From NCBI RefSeq assembly GCF_021412585.1, contig NZ_JAKCMI010000018.1:1-64000 (forward strand): a stretch of DNA of 64,000 bases, given 5' to 3'. Position numbers and translations under genes: made by a program. The notes under the pieces were generated by a model. It did no database searches. It worked only from the letters and a program-made list of their open reading frames with translations, and was not told the DNA's origin. Positions 39,839-47,892 of the stretch are shown piece after piece (positions within the stretch are counted from its first letter, which is position 1; each line of letters starts with the position of its first letter). Source of the DNA: Halomonas alkalisoli. GTDB taxonomy: Bacteria > Pseudomonadota > Gammaproteobacteria > Pseudomonadales > Halomonadaceae.

Positions 39839-41146
39839 ATGATTATTGTCGATACCGCCCTGGCCAAGCGACAGGCCGAGGGCAACCCCATCCGCGTCGG
39901 CATGATCGGTGCGGGCTTCCAGGCCAGCGGCATCGGCCTGCAGATCATGACCGCGACACCGGGTATGCGACTCTGCGCCATCGCCAATCGCCACCCTGAT
40001 GCGGCGGTCAACATCTTCCGTCAGGCCGGGCAGGAAGCGCGCCACTGTGACACCCAGGCCGAGCTGGAAGCGGGCATCTCTTCAGGGTATCCGGTCGTCA
40101 CCGAGGATGCCGTGGCCCTGGCGCGGGCGGAAGGCCTTGATGCGATCATCGAAGTCACCGGCTCGATCGAGTTCGCCGTCCACGCCGTACTGGCCGCGCT
40201 GGAAAGTGGCAAGCACGTCATACAGATGAATGCCGAACTCGATGGCACCATCGGACCCTTGCTCAAGGCCAGGGCCGACGCGGCAGGCGTCATCTATACC
40301 TTTGCCGACGGCGACCAGCCGGGCGTACAGATGAACCTCTACCGGTTCGTCACCGGCCTCGGGGTGACGCCGGTGCTCTGCGGCAACATCAAGGGCCTGC
40401 ACGACCCCTACCGCAACCCGGCGACCCAGGAGGCATTCGCCAGACGCTGGGGCCAGAAGCCCGCCATGGTCGCCTCGTTTGCCGACGGAACCAAGATCTC
40501 CTTCGAACAGGCTATCGTGGCCAACGGCACCGGCATGGGAATCGCGCGCCGGGGCATGCTTGGCCCCGACTTTTCCGGCGGCAACCCAGGCGCCCCGCTG
40601 GTGCCGATCGAAGAGACCGTCTCCTCCTTCGAACCCTACCTGGACCCGGATGGGGCGGGGCTGGTGGACTATGTTGTCGGGGCTCGCCCGGGGCCGGGCG
40701 TCTTTGTCCTGGGCGCCATCGACCACCCCCGCAAGCGCCACTATCTGGAGCTCTACAAGCTGGGCAAGGGGCCCTATTACTGCTTCAGCACGCCCTATCA
40801 TCTCTGTCATTTCGAAGTGCCGACCTCCGTCGCCCGCGCCGTTCTGTTCAATGACCCGGTCCTTACCCCTCGGGCAGGCCCGAGGGTCGGCGTGATCGCC
40901 GTGGCCAAGAAGGCACTATCGGCTGGCGAGACGATCACCGATTTCGGCGGCTTCGAAGTCTATGGTGTCGCCGAAGAGATGGATGTGGTCCGTGGGGAAA
41001 ACCTGCTGCCGGTCGGCCTGGCCCTCGGCTGCCGGGTGAGTCGACCCATCGAGAAGGATACGCCGCTCACCTTCGCCGACGTCACGGCACCCGAGGGCCG
41101 CCTGATCGATACGCTGTATGCCGAGCAGGAGCGCCTGTTCGCCTGA
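39839..41146 (+). CDS. NAD(P)-dependent oxidoreductase with C-terminal SAF-like domain
   Basis: This 435-residue protein has an N-terminal Rossmann part like homoserine dehydrogenase or Gfo/Idh enzymes (RVGMIGAGFQASGIG, residues about 19-33; EVTGSIEF near 105). The C-terminal region from about 350 (VAVAKKALSAGETITDFGG) resembles the SAF/antifreeze-like fold. Such proteins are often misnamed homoserine dehydrogenase and recur in surface-polysaccharide clusters beside rfbF and an RmlC-like epimerase. The substrate is probably a sugar or sugar acid; the reaction is not established. It begins six bases after rfbF. Confidence 0.72.
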   Translation: MIIVDTALAKRQAEGNPIRVGMIGAGFQASGIGLQIMTATPGMRLCAIANRHPDAAVNIFRQAGQEARHCDTQAELEAGISSGYPVVTEDAVALARAEGLDAIIEVTGSIEFAVHAVLAALESGKHVIQMNAELDGTIGPLLKARADAAGVIYTFADGDQPGVQMNLYRFVTGLGVTPVLCGNIKGLHDPYRNPATQEAFARRWGQKPAMVASFADGTKISFEQAIVANGTGMGIARRGMLGPDFSGGNPGAPLVPIEETVSSFEPYLDPDGAGLVDYVVGARPGPGVFVLGAIDHPRKRHYLELYKLGKGPYYCFSTPYHLCHFEVPTSVARAVLFNDPVLTPRAGPRVGVIAVAKKALSAGETITDFGGFEVYGVAEEMDVVRGENLLPVGLALGCRVSRPIEKDTPLTFADVTAPEGRLIDTLYAEQERLFA

Positions 41147-41186
41147 TCCGTGCTGCCCTTACCTGCACTCTCCTGGAGAATGGACG

Positions 41187-41735
41187 ATGCGCTTTCATCA
41201 AACGACGCTCAATGATGCCTGGCTGATCGAGCTCGAGCCGCGTGGCGACCAGCGCGGCTTCTTCGCTCGCACCATGTGCCGCGAGGAGTTTGCAGCTCAC
41301 GGGCTGCGCAACGATTTCATGCAGCAGAACACCTCCTTTTCGGCCCAGCGCGGGACCCTGCGAGGGATGCACTACCAGCAGCAGCCCTATGGTGAGGCCA
41401 AGCTGGTACGCTGCATTCGTGGCGCACTGCTGGACGTCATCGTCGACCTGCGGGAGGATTCCTCCACCTACCTGCAGCATGCCGGCTTCGAACTGACCGA
41501 CGCCAATCGGCACCAGCTCTATGTGCCGCCGGGTTTCGCGCATGCCTTCCAGACATTGAGCGACGACGTTGAAGTTAGCTACCTGGTATCGGCCCCCTAC
41601 CGGCCGGAAGCCGAGCGGGGGCTGCGATACAGTGATCCCCGCCTGGCCATCGACTGGCCCCTCCCCGTGACCGTCGTGTCGGACAAGGACGCCTCCTGGC
41701 CACTGCTCGACGAGCGTACGGGTCCCCTGTACTGA
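41187..41735 (+). CDS. dTDP-4-dehydrorhamnose 3,5-epimerase family protein
   Basis: This 182-residue cupin of the RmlC/RfbC family has RGFFARTMCREEF, the active-site His in TLRGMHYQ, VDLREDSSTY and YVPPGFAHAFQTL. It epimerises C3 and/or C5 of a 4-keto nucleotide sugar. In the absence of rmlA, rmlB and rmlD it probably acts on a CDP-4-keto sugar in this cluster rather than on dTDP-rhamnose precursors. The ATG at 41187 follows GGAGAATGG. It is the last gene of the sugar cluster. Confidence 0.85.
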   Translation: MRFHQTTLNDAWLIELEPRGDQRGFFARTMCREEFAAHGLRNDFMQQNTSFSAQRGTLRGMHYQQQPYGEAKLVRCIRGALLDVIVDLREDSSTYLQHAGFELTDANRHQLYVPPGFAHAFQTLSDDVEVSYLVSAPYRPEAERGLRYSDPRLAIDWPLPVTVVSDKDASWPLLDERTGPLY

Positions 41736-41802
41736 ACGGGCGGACCATCGACGAATTACCGCGTGGTTAACCGCTTGTCGTTGCCGTGTCCACCGCCTAT
41801 GA

Positions 41803-41816
41803 TGGGAACGGTTCCA
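41803..41816. promoter_or_regulatory. LacI-type operator upstream of the LacI-family gene
   Basis: TGGGAACGGTTCCA shares its left half with the perfect palindrome TGGGAACGTTCCCA at 42898-42911. It lies 16 bases before the LacI-family gene start, which suggests autorepression. Confidence 0.65.
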
Positions 41817-41832
41817 CTGCAACGGATCGACA

Positions 41833-42858
41833 ATGACCGCCCAGACACCGCGTCGCCCCACCATCCTTGAAGTGGCCCGGGAAGCCGGCGCCTCGAAGAC
41901 CAGCGTGTCGCGCTATTTCGGCGATGAGCGCGATCGCCTGTCCCGAGGGCTGCAGGGCCGGATCGCCTCAGCTGCCAAGCGCCTGGGCTACCGCCCCAAC
42001 CAGATGGCCAGGAGCCTCAAGGGTGGCCATTCGCGCCTGATCGGCATGCTGGTGGCCGATATCCGCAACCCCTTCTCGGTCGCGGTGATGCACGGCGTCG
42101 AACAGGCCTGCCGGGCAAGCGGCTATTCGCTGCTGGCCTGCAACACCGACAACGACCCTGCCCAGGAGAGCGCTCATCTGTCACTGCTGGCGTCGTATCG
42201 GGTCGAAGGGTTGGTGATCAATGCCACGGGCAGCCCCCATGGCGCCCTGCAGGCACTCATCGACCAGGGCACGCCGCTGGTACTGCTCGACCGGGAAGTG
42301 GACCGGGTCGCCGCCGACGTGGTGGGACTCGACAATCCCAGGGCGATCGATATGGCCCTGGAGCACCTTGCCGAGCGCGGCTATCGCGAGCTGCTCTACA
42401 TCACCGAACCGCCCGAGGAAGCCAGTCCTCGCCAGCGCCGCATGGCGCGCTTCCGGGCCAGGCTCGCTGACTTCGGCATGACCGGTGAATCGCTTTGCCT
42501 CCCGCTGACGGATGACACGGCGACGCCCCACGCCGCCATCGCTGCTTTCCTGAACCGGCCGGGGGTGGCACCGAAGGCCCTCCTTTGCGCCAACGGCAAG
42601 ATCACCCTTGCCGTGACGCGCACCCTGCAAGCACTGGGTGTCCGGCTCGGTGAGACGGGACTGATGGGCATCGACGAGCTGGAATGGTGCGAACTGGTCG
42701 CACCGGGCATCACCACCCTGGCCCAACCCACCGAGGCGATCGGCAGGGCGGCGGTGGAGTGCCTGATGCAGCGCCGCGAGCCCCAGCACCACCCATCGCC
42801 ACCACGCCACATCCACTACCAACCTGTGCTGATACCCCGAGGCTCTACCCAGCGCTGA
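41833..42858 (+). CDS. LacI-family transcriptional regulator (PtxS/GntR/KdgR-like)
   Basis: This 341-residue repressor has an N-terminal LacI helix-turn-helix (TILEVAREAGASKTSVSRYF, residues about 10-29), a hinge helix, and a periplasmic-binding-protein-like ligand domain (LIGMLVADIRNPFSVAVMHG). It precedes a PfkB kinase and a 2-hydroxyacid dehydrogenase, the same partner types as Pseudomonas ptxS-kgu. Matching operator palindromes lie before it (41803) and before the kinase (42898). The effector may be 2-ketogluconate, its phosphate or KDG. A link with the sugar cluster upstream is unlikely. Confidence 0.85.
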   Translation: MTAQTPRRPTILEVAREAGASKTSVSRYFGDERDRLSRGLQGRIASAAKRLGYRPNQMARSLKGGHSRLIGMLVADIRNPFSVAVMHGVEQACRASGYSLLACNTDNDPAQESAHLSLLASYRVEGLVINATGSPHGALQALIDQGTPLVLLDREVDRVAADVVGLDNPRAIDMALEHLAERGYRELLYITEPPEEASPRQRRMARFRARLADFGMTGESLCLPLTDDTATPHAAIAAFLNRPGVAPKALLCANGKITLAVTRTLQALGVRLGETGLMGIDELEWCELVAPGITTLAQPTEAIGRAAVECLMQRREPQHHPSPPRHIHYQPVLIPRGSTQR

Positions 42859-42897
42859 CAAACCTCCCACCCCAGGGCTCATGGGGCAGCAAGCAGT

Positions 42898-42911
42898 TGG
42901 GAACGTTCCCA
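42898..42911. promoter_or_regulatory. Perfect 14-bp LacI-type operator before the kinase gene
   Basis: TGGGAACGTTCCCA is a perfect palindrome with the central CG typical of LacI-family operators. It stands between the regulator stop and the kinase start (43004). It is the best candidate site for the adjacent LacI-family regulator. Confidence 0.78.
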
Positions 42912-43003
42912 CTCATTCTTGCGGACGACATCCCGCAAAGCCGACAGCCGATTTGAACGCCAGCCCCGCTGGTACACTCAGGGAACAAGCAGAGGAGAAC
43001 GGC

Positions 43004-43978
43004 ATGACAACCTCCCCCCCTTCACCGGAGATCCTCGCTTTCGGCGAGGCCATGGCCCTGTTCGTTGCCGACGCCCCCGGGGCGCTGGACGAGGTGGAGC
43101 ACTTCCAGCGCCGCATTGCCGGCGCCGACACCAATGTCGCTATCGGCCTGGCCCGCCTGGGGTTTCGGGTCGGCTGGCTGAGCCGGGTCGGGGCCGACAG
43201 CTTCGGCCGCTACATCCGCCGCACCCTCGAGGCCGAGGACCTGGACTGCCGCCACCTGCTCGACGACCCGGACCACGCCACCGGACTGATGTTCAAGGAG
43301 CGAGCCGTCGGCGGCGCCGACCCACAGGTCGAATACTTCCGCCGCAACAGCGCAGCCAGCCACCTGTCGCCCACCGACGCCGCCCAGGTGGACTTTGCCG
43401 GCCTGCGGCACCTGCATGCGACCGGCATTCCCCCGGCGGTCTCCGCCAGCTGCCGCGAACTCTCGCTGCACATGCTGACCCAGGCCCGCAACGCCAACGC
43501 CAGCATCTCCTTCGACCCCAACCTGCGTCCCGGGCTCTGGTCCAGCGAGACCGAGATGTGCCAGACCCTGAACGACATGGCGGCCCAGTCCGACTGGGTG
43601 CTGCCCGGCCTGGCCGAGGGACGTCGTCTCACCGGCCTGGAGACTCCCCACGACATCGCCGGTTACTACCTGGAGCGCGGCGCTCGCGCCGTTATCATCA
43701 AGCTCGGCCCCCAGGGCGGCTACTACCGGGGGCATCTGGGCGGCAAGGAGGAGAGTTTTACCGTCCCCGGCTTCACGGTGAGCGAAGTGGTCGATACGGT
43801 AGGCGCAGGCGATGGCTTTGCGGTGGGCGTGGTCAGCGCGCTGCTCGAGGGTCGGTCGCCTCGTGAGGCGGTACGCCGCGGCAACCTGATAGGTGCCCAG
43901 GCGGTGCAGGTCATCGGCGACATGGAGGGGTTGCCACATCGTTCACGCCTGGATGAGTTGGAAGCCAACCTGAATTGA
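43004..43978 (+). CDS. PfkB-family sugar (acid) kinase, 2-ketogluconate or KDG kinase
   Basis: This 324-residue ribokinase-family enzyme begins ILAFGEAMALFVADAPG, has the substrate-side RRIAGADTNVAIGLARLG, and ends with the PfkB signature DTVGAGDGFAVGVVSAL (catalytic Asp near residue 267). Overall it resembles KguK and KdgK kinases. The neighbouring 2-hydroxyacid dehydrogenase and PtxS-like repressor favour 2-ketogluconate kinase. The mannonate operon 4 kb away would need a 2-keto-3-deoxygluconate kinase, so KdgK is a serious alternative. ATG 43004 follows AGAGGAG. The downstream gene starts ten bases after its stop. Confidence 0.82.
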   Translation: MTTSPPSPEILAFGEAMALFVADAPGALDEVEHFQRRIAGADTNVAIGLARLGFRVGWLSRVGADSFGRYIRRTLEAEDLDCRHLLDDPDHATGLMFKERAVGGADPQVEYFRRNSAASHLSPTDAAQVDFAGLRHLHATGIPPAVSASCRELSLHMLTQARNANASISFDPNLRPGLWSSETEMCQTLNDMAAQSDWVLPGLAEGRRLTGLETPHDIAGYYLERGARAVIIKLGPQGGYYRGHLGGKEESFTVPGFTVSEVVDTVGAGDGFAVGVVSALLEGRSPREAVRRGNLIGAQAVQVIGDMEGLPHRSRLDELEANLN

Positions 43979-43988
43979 GGAGAGCCCC

Positions 43989-44969
43989 ATGCCCAAGCGT
44001 ATCCTGGCCTATGGCCGCCTGAACGACGATCAGCTTGCCGAGCTGGCCCGTGACTTCGAGGTCGACGTTTTCGAGGGACTCGACCCGGCGAACGACCCGG
44101 CCTTTCGCACCGCCCTGAAGGGCGCCCACGGCCTGATCGGCTCAAGCCTCATCATCACGCCGGACCTGCTCGACGAGGCGCAGGAACTGGAGATCATCGC
44201 CAGCATCTCGGTGGGCTATGACAACTATCCGGTCGACGAACTGACCCGCCGCGGCATCCTGCTCTGCAATACTCCGGATGTGCTCACCGAAACCACCGCC
44301 GATACCGGCTTCGCCCTGATCATGGCCACGGCCCGCCGCGTGGTGGAACTCGCCGAGCTGGTCAAGCGCGGTGAGTGGCAGGCAAGCATTGGGCCTGCTC
44401 ACTTCGGCTGCGACGTGCACGGCAAGACCCTCGGCATGATCGGCTTCGGCCGTATCGGTGCCGCCGTGGCCCGCCGTGGTGCCCTGGGCTTCGGCATGAA
44501 AGTACTCTACTCAAACGCCTCCCCCAAGACTGAGCTGGAAAAGGAGCTCGGCGCCGAGCGCCGAGAGCTGGACGAACTGCTCGCCGAAGCGGATTTCGTC
44601 TGCGTGACGGTGCCGCTCACGCCCGAGACCCATCACCTGATCGGCGCCCGGGAGTTCGGCCTGATGAAACGCTCGGCGTGTTTCGTCAATATCGCCCGCG
44701 GCAAGGTGGTCAACGAGGCCGCCTTGATCGGCGCCCTGGAGACGGGTGAGATCCGCGCCGCCGGCCTCGACGTCTTCGAACAGGAGCCTCTCTCGACCGA
44801 ATCGCCACTGCCCCACATGGCCAACGTGGTGGCCCTGCCGCATATCGGCTCGGCAACCCACGAAACCCGCACCGCCATGGCCCAGCGCGCCGTGGACAAC
44901 ATCACACGGGCGCTCAAGGGCCAGCGTCCCATCAGCCTGGTCAACGAGGAGGCCTGGCGTCGAGCGTGA
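43989..44969 (+). CDS. D-2-hydroxyacid dehydrogenase (2-ketogluconate reductase-like)
   Basis: This 326-residue NAD(P)-dependent dehydrogenase has the dinucleotide loop GMIGFGRIGAA near residue 150, the catalytic Arg region VNIARGKVVNE near 235, and the His-containing ALPHIGSATHETR near 285. It belongs to the GhrB/TkrA/KguD branch that reduces 2-ketogluconate, its 6-phosphate, glyoxylate or hydroxypyruvate. Coupled to the kinase upstream, it could turn 2-keto-6-phosphogluconate into 6-phosphogluconate for the Entner-Doudoroff route. Confidence 0.85.
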   Translation: MPKRILAYGRLNDDQLAELARDFEVDVFEGLDPANDPAFRTALKGAHGLIGSSLIITPDLLDEAQELEIIASISVGYDNYPVDELTRRGILLCNTPDVLTETTADTGFALIMATARRVVELAELVKRGEWQASIGPAHFGCDVHGKTLGMIGFGRIGAAVARRGALGFGMKVLYSNASPKTELEKELGAERRELDELLAEADFVCVTVPLTPETHHLIGAREFGLMKRSACFVNIARGKVVNEAALIGALETGEIRAAGLDVFEQEPLSTESPLPHMANVVALPHIGSATHETRTAMAQRAVDNITRALKGQRPISLVNEEAWRRA

Positions 44970-45094
44970 CGGCTGACTCATGAGCTCAGGGAAGCTGAAC
45001 CCGACATGATTTGTTGTAGCGCAGCATAGGGAGGCCCACACTAACGGGATAGCGGCCCTCGGTCGCTCCCGACTCCTGACGAAGAGGCCAGTCC

Positions 45095-45448
45095 ATGAAA
45101 AGCCCGACCCATTTTCCTATCCTGCCACAGACCCCCGCTGCAATGATGGATGTCTGGAAACTGGGAGTCATGGCCTTCGAACTCTGGTCGACCTCGGCCT
45201 CAACCATCGCCCTGCGCAATAATCTATGGCAGACCCAGGCTCCCAACAGCGCCAGCATGATCAAGGAGAACCAGCGAATGGTGAGCGAAAAGCTCGAAGC
45301 CAGCCTGGAAACCGGCGTCGAGATCCAGAAAGCCATGCTGGGCATGGCATTCGGCCAGAGCACCCCCTGGTGGGTCACGGGTCGCCGCACCCTGACGCCC
45401 TATCATCGCCGCAGCAGCGCCAACTCTCGCCGGCTTTCCCGAGGCTGA
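45095..45448 (+). CDS. Small phasin-like protein
   Basis: This 117-residue protein is helical and has no signal peptide. It contains the sequence ENQRMVSEKLEASLETGVEI in the middle and a basic Arg/Ser-rich tail (SSANSRRLSRG). Similar small proteins with an ENxRMVSEK block and an NxRRL end in alphaproteobacteria have been called antifreeze or phasin-like. A polyhydroxyalkanoate granule role would suit a Halomonas but is only inferred. GAGG stands ahead of the ATG. Confidence 0.55.
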   Translation: MKSPTHFPILPQTPAAMMDVWKLGVMAFELWSTSASTIALRNNLWQTQAPNSASMIKENQRMVSEKLEASLETGVEIQKAMLGMAFGQSTPWWVTGRRTLTPYHRRSSANSRRLSRG

Positions 45449-45625
45449 GGGCAGCCGGGGCACCTCCCGGCGAGCGACTTGCCACACCGGGTATCAGCTT
45501 GGCACCCAACAGCCACATCATCCAACCGGGTGAGCCGCAGGCGGCCCCGCCGGTCGAGCCATAGGGATCACCGCAGGTGATTCGCCTGCTAAACTCTGCG
45601 GCTATCCCACTCGCCCGGAGCCGTC

Positions 45626-47014
45626 ATGCCTGCCGCAGCCGCCAAGTCGTTGCCCACGCCTCGCCACTGGATATCTCTCGTGGCCATCGTGGGAGTCACG
45701 CTTTTCCTGCTGGGGATGCCCGCGGCGCCGGTCATGGTTCGGGCGGGGGCGGTAATCGGGCTCTGTATCGGGCTCTGGGCGACCGGCTGGCTGCCGCAGT
45801 GGCTGACCGCACTGGTCTTCTTCACGCTCTGCACCCTTGCCGGCGTGGCACCGGCGGAGACGGTATTCGCCGGCTTCGGCTCGGCGGCAACCTGGCTGGT
45901 CTTCGCCGGCCTGATCATCGGCGCGGCGATCCAGTTCACAGGGCTCGGCACCACGCTGGCCCAAGGGGTCGGCCCCTGGCTCGCCGGCTCCTACCGCAAG
46001 GCGCTCGTCGGTGTCATCGTGCTGGGGCTGGTGATGGCATTCTTCATGCCCTCGGGCATGGGCCGGATTCTGCTGATGGTCCCCATTCTAACCACACTGG
46101 CCGATCACCTCGGCTATGCCCAGGGGGAGCGGGCCCGGACCGGGCTGATACTCGGCGGCATCATGGGTACCTTCCTGCCTACCTACGCCATCCTTCCCGC
46201 CAATGTGCCCAACAACGTCTTGATGGGGGCCGCGGAAGCGGTACTGGGCACGCCGCCCACCTACAGCGACTACCTGCTGCTGCACTTTCCGGTGCTGGGC
46301 CTGCTCAAGACACTGCTGCTGATCGGGGTCATGCTGTGGCTCTTCCCGGGTCAGGCACCGGCGCAGGCCCGAGAGCCGGCGCCATCCTTGCATCTCGCTG
46401 CACCCGAGCGCTGGCTGGCAGCGCTATTGTCGGTGGCGGTCCTGCTATGGATGACCGACGCCTGGCACGGGATCTCGCCCGCCTGGGTCGGCATGGGAGT
46501 GGCACTGGTCTGCCTCTTTCCCGGTAGCCGGCTGATGGGCGAGAAGCCACTGCAGTCGATCAGCTTCGACTCCTTCATCTATGTGGCGGGCATCGTCAGC
46601 CTCGGCGCACTGGCCTACCAGAGTGGATTGGGCACCCTGGTGGCGGGCGGCCTGCTATCGGCGCTGCCCCTGCGCGAGGCCAGCGATGCTGCCGCCTTTG
46701 GCATGCTCTCGGCGCTCGCCATGCTGCTGGGCACCCTGGTCACCCTGCCGGGTATTCCCGCCATCCTGACTCCCATGGCGCCAGGGCTCGCCGAGATGAC
46801 CGGCTGGTCGCCGGAGGCGGTCTACATGACCCAGGTGGTGGGGTTCTCCACGGTGCTGCTGCCGTACCAGGCGCCACCGCTGATCGTCGGCATCCTGGCG
46901 GCACGCATTTCGCTGAGGGAAACCGCCCGCCTCTGCCTGGTCACCGCGCTGCTCAGCGTGGTGTTGCTGTGGCCACTGGACTACTTCTGGTGGCAGTGGC
47001 TGGGGTGGCTATAG
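45626..47014 (+). CDS. SLC13/DASS-family anion transporter
   Basis: This 462-residue protein has about 12 helices. It shows the family-type segments AATWLVFAGLIIGAAIQFTG and FFMPSGMGRILLMVPIL, and the second-half GTLVTLPGIPAILTPMAP, where Na+ and substrate sites sit in DASS proteins. It probably moves dicarboxylate, citrate or another anion. No catabolic gene is adjacent to suggest the substrate. GGAG precedes the ATG. Confidence 0.82.
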   Translation: MPAAAAKSLPTPRHWISLVAIVGVTLFLLGMPAAPVMVRAGAVIGLCIGLWATGWLPQWLTALVFFTLCTLAGVAPAETVFAGFGSAATWLVFAGLIIGAAIQFTGLGTTLAQGVGPWLAGSYRKALVGVIVLGLVMAFFMPSGMGRILLMVPILTTLADHLGYAQGERARTGLILGGIMGTFLPTYAILPANVPNNVLMGAAEAVLGTPPTYSDYLLLHFPVLGLLKTLLLIGVMLWLFPGQAPAQAREPAPSLHLAAPERWLAALLSVAVLLWMTDAWHGISPAWVGMGVALVCLFPGSRLMGEKPLQSISFDSFIYVAGIVSLGALAYQSGLGTLVAGGLLSALPLREASDAAAFGMLSALAMLLGTLVTLPGIPAILTPMAPGLAEMTGWSPEAVYMTQVVGFSTVLLPYQAPPLIVGILAARISLRETARLCLVTALLSVVLLWPLDYFWWQWLGWL

Positions 47015-47085
47015 GGAAACACTGCATAAATGTCTGCGCTTCCATAGCACCTGAATGTGACCTGGTGTGTCTGACACACAAAGAA

Positions 47086-47110
47086 CCGCCCCCGGCATGA
47101 CCGGGGGCGG
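47086..47110 (-). terminator. Terminator between SLC13 gene and acidic protein gene
   Basis: CCGCCCCCGG (47086-47095), loop CATGA, CCGGGGGCGG (47101-47110) form a perfect 10-bp stem. On the minus strand TTCTTTG follows, so it fits an intrinsic terminator for the acidic protein gene; it may also stop the convergent transporter transcript. Confidence 0.7.
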
Positions 47111-47199
47111 GTGAGGCGGATGATGCTATCGCATCATCCTTGAGGAGACGACACCGCCCGTCCTTGGGCAGCGACCGCCATCCCTGGCAGTATCAGGGC

Positions 47200-47592
47200 T
47201 TACCACTCCTGATCGTCTTCCTCATCCTCTTCCCACTCTTCCTCTTCGTTCTCTTCTTCCCACGCGTCGGTGGTTTCGTCTTCCCACTCGTCATCCGAGC
47301 CGAAATCCGCATCGGCGCCAGCGCCTGCACCTGCTTCAGCACCGGTCTCACCTGCGCCGAAATCGGTATCAGCGCCTGCTTCAGCACCGGCCTCACCAGC
47401 ACCGTAACCGGTATCGGCACCTGCACCTGCACCCATGTCGGCGTCAGCGCCAGCTTCGGGAGCGGTCTGCTCCGGCACGATACCTTGCGCGTCCTCTTCA
47501 TCGTGGAATTCGGCAAATGCCAGCGGGCTGGCGGTCAGGCCAAAAGTGATACCGACAATGCCGAGTTTCTTGAGAAATTCCTTGGACATCAT
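47200..47592 (-). CDS. Exported, extremely acidic low-complexity protein
   Basis: I do not recognise a family. The 130-residue product has a signal peptide (residues 1-27, ending AFA). The mature part has no Lys or Arg at all. It has two 15-residue repeats of the form GADTxxGAGExGAEA, further Gly-Ala-Asp segments, and a C terminus of Glu/Asp with four spaced Trp (EW, AW, EW, EW). GGAGG precedes the ATG at a good distance and a terminator follows, so it looks like a real gene. It could be a periplasmic or surface polyanion that binds cations or water in a salty habitat, but this is a guess. Confidence 0.75.
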   Translation of the reverse strand: MMSKEFLKKLGIVGITFGLTASPLAFAEFHDEEDAQGIVPEQTAPEAGADADMGAGAGADTGYGAGEAGAEAGADTDFGAGETGAEAGAGAGADADFGSDDEWEDETTDAWEEENEEEEWEEDEEDDQEW

Positions 47593-47892
47593 GTTCGTCC
47601 CTCCAATGGGTCAGAACTTGTGTTTCCATTTCAAGCCGTTAGGCTTCGCTCGTCGTACCGGAAATCCGCTTGCCAGACTCTCTAGTAGCAGGACTTACCG
47701 GCTTGTCTTGCTCACCCAGGGTATTGCAGGGAGCGGGCCAACCCATGCCAGATTTAAAAACATTCCTTCTATTTCATAGTGTTGAAAGAATCGCTCTCGT
47801 TCCCTTCTCCGCCAGAAAGCCTAAGAAAAGTGGAGCGTTCTGGCACATGGGCCGGGAAGGCGCAGTCGCAGGCCCGAAGTCGCCCCGGGCTG
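47593..47892. other. 300-bp gap between uxuA and the acidic protein gene
   Basis: Both flanking genes are on the minus strand. The gap should hold the promoter of the acidic protein gene and the end of the uxu operon. I see AT-rich bases around 47750-47810 but no confident promoter hexamers, no strong terminator and no small gene. Confidence 0.4.

Noticed and set aside
47015-47085. Possible IS remnant (GGGAAACACTGCATAA stretch after the SLC13 gene)
   Set aside because: It resembles some IS ends only loosely, with no partner inverted repeat and no transposase fragment nearby.
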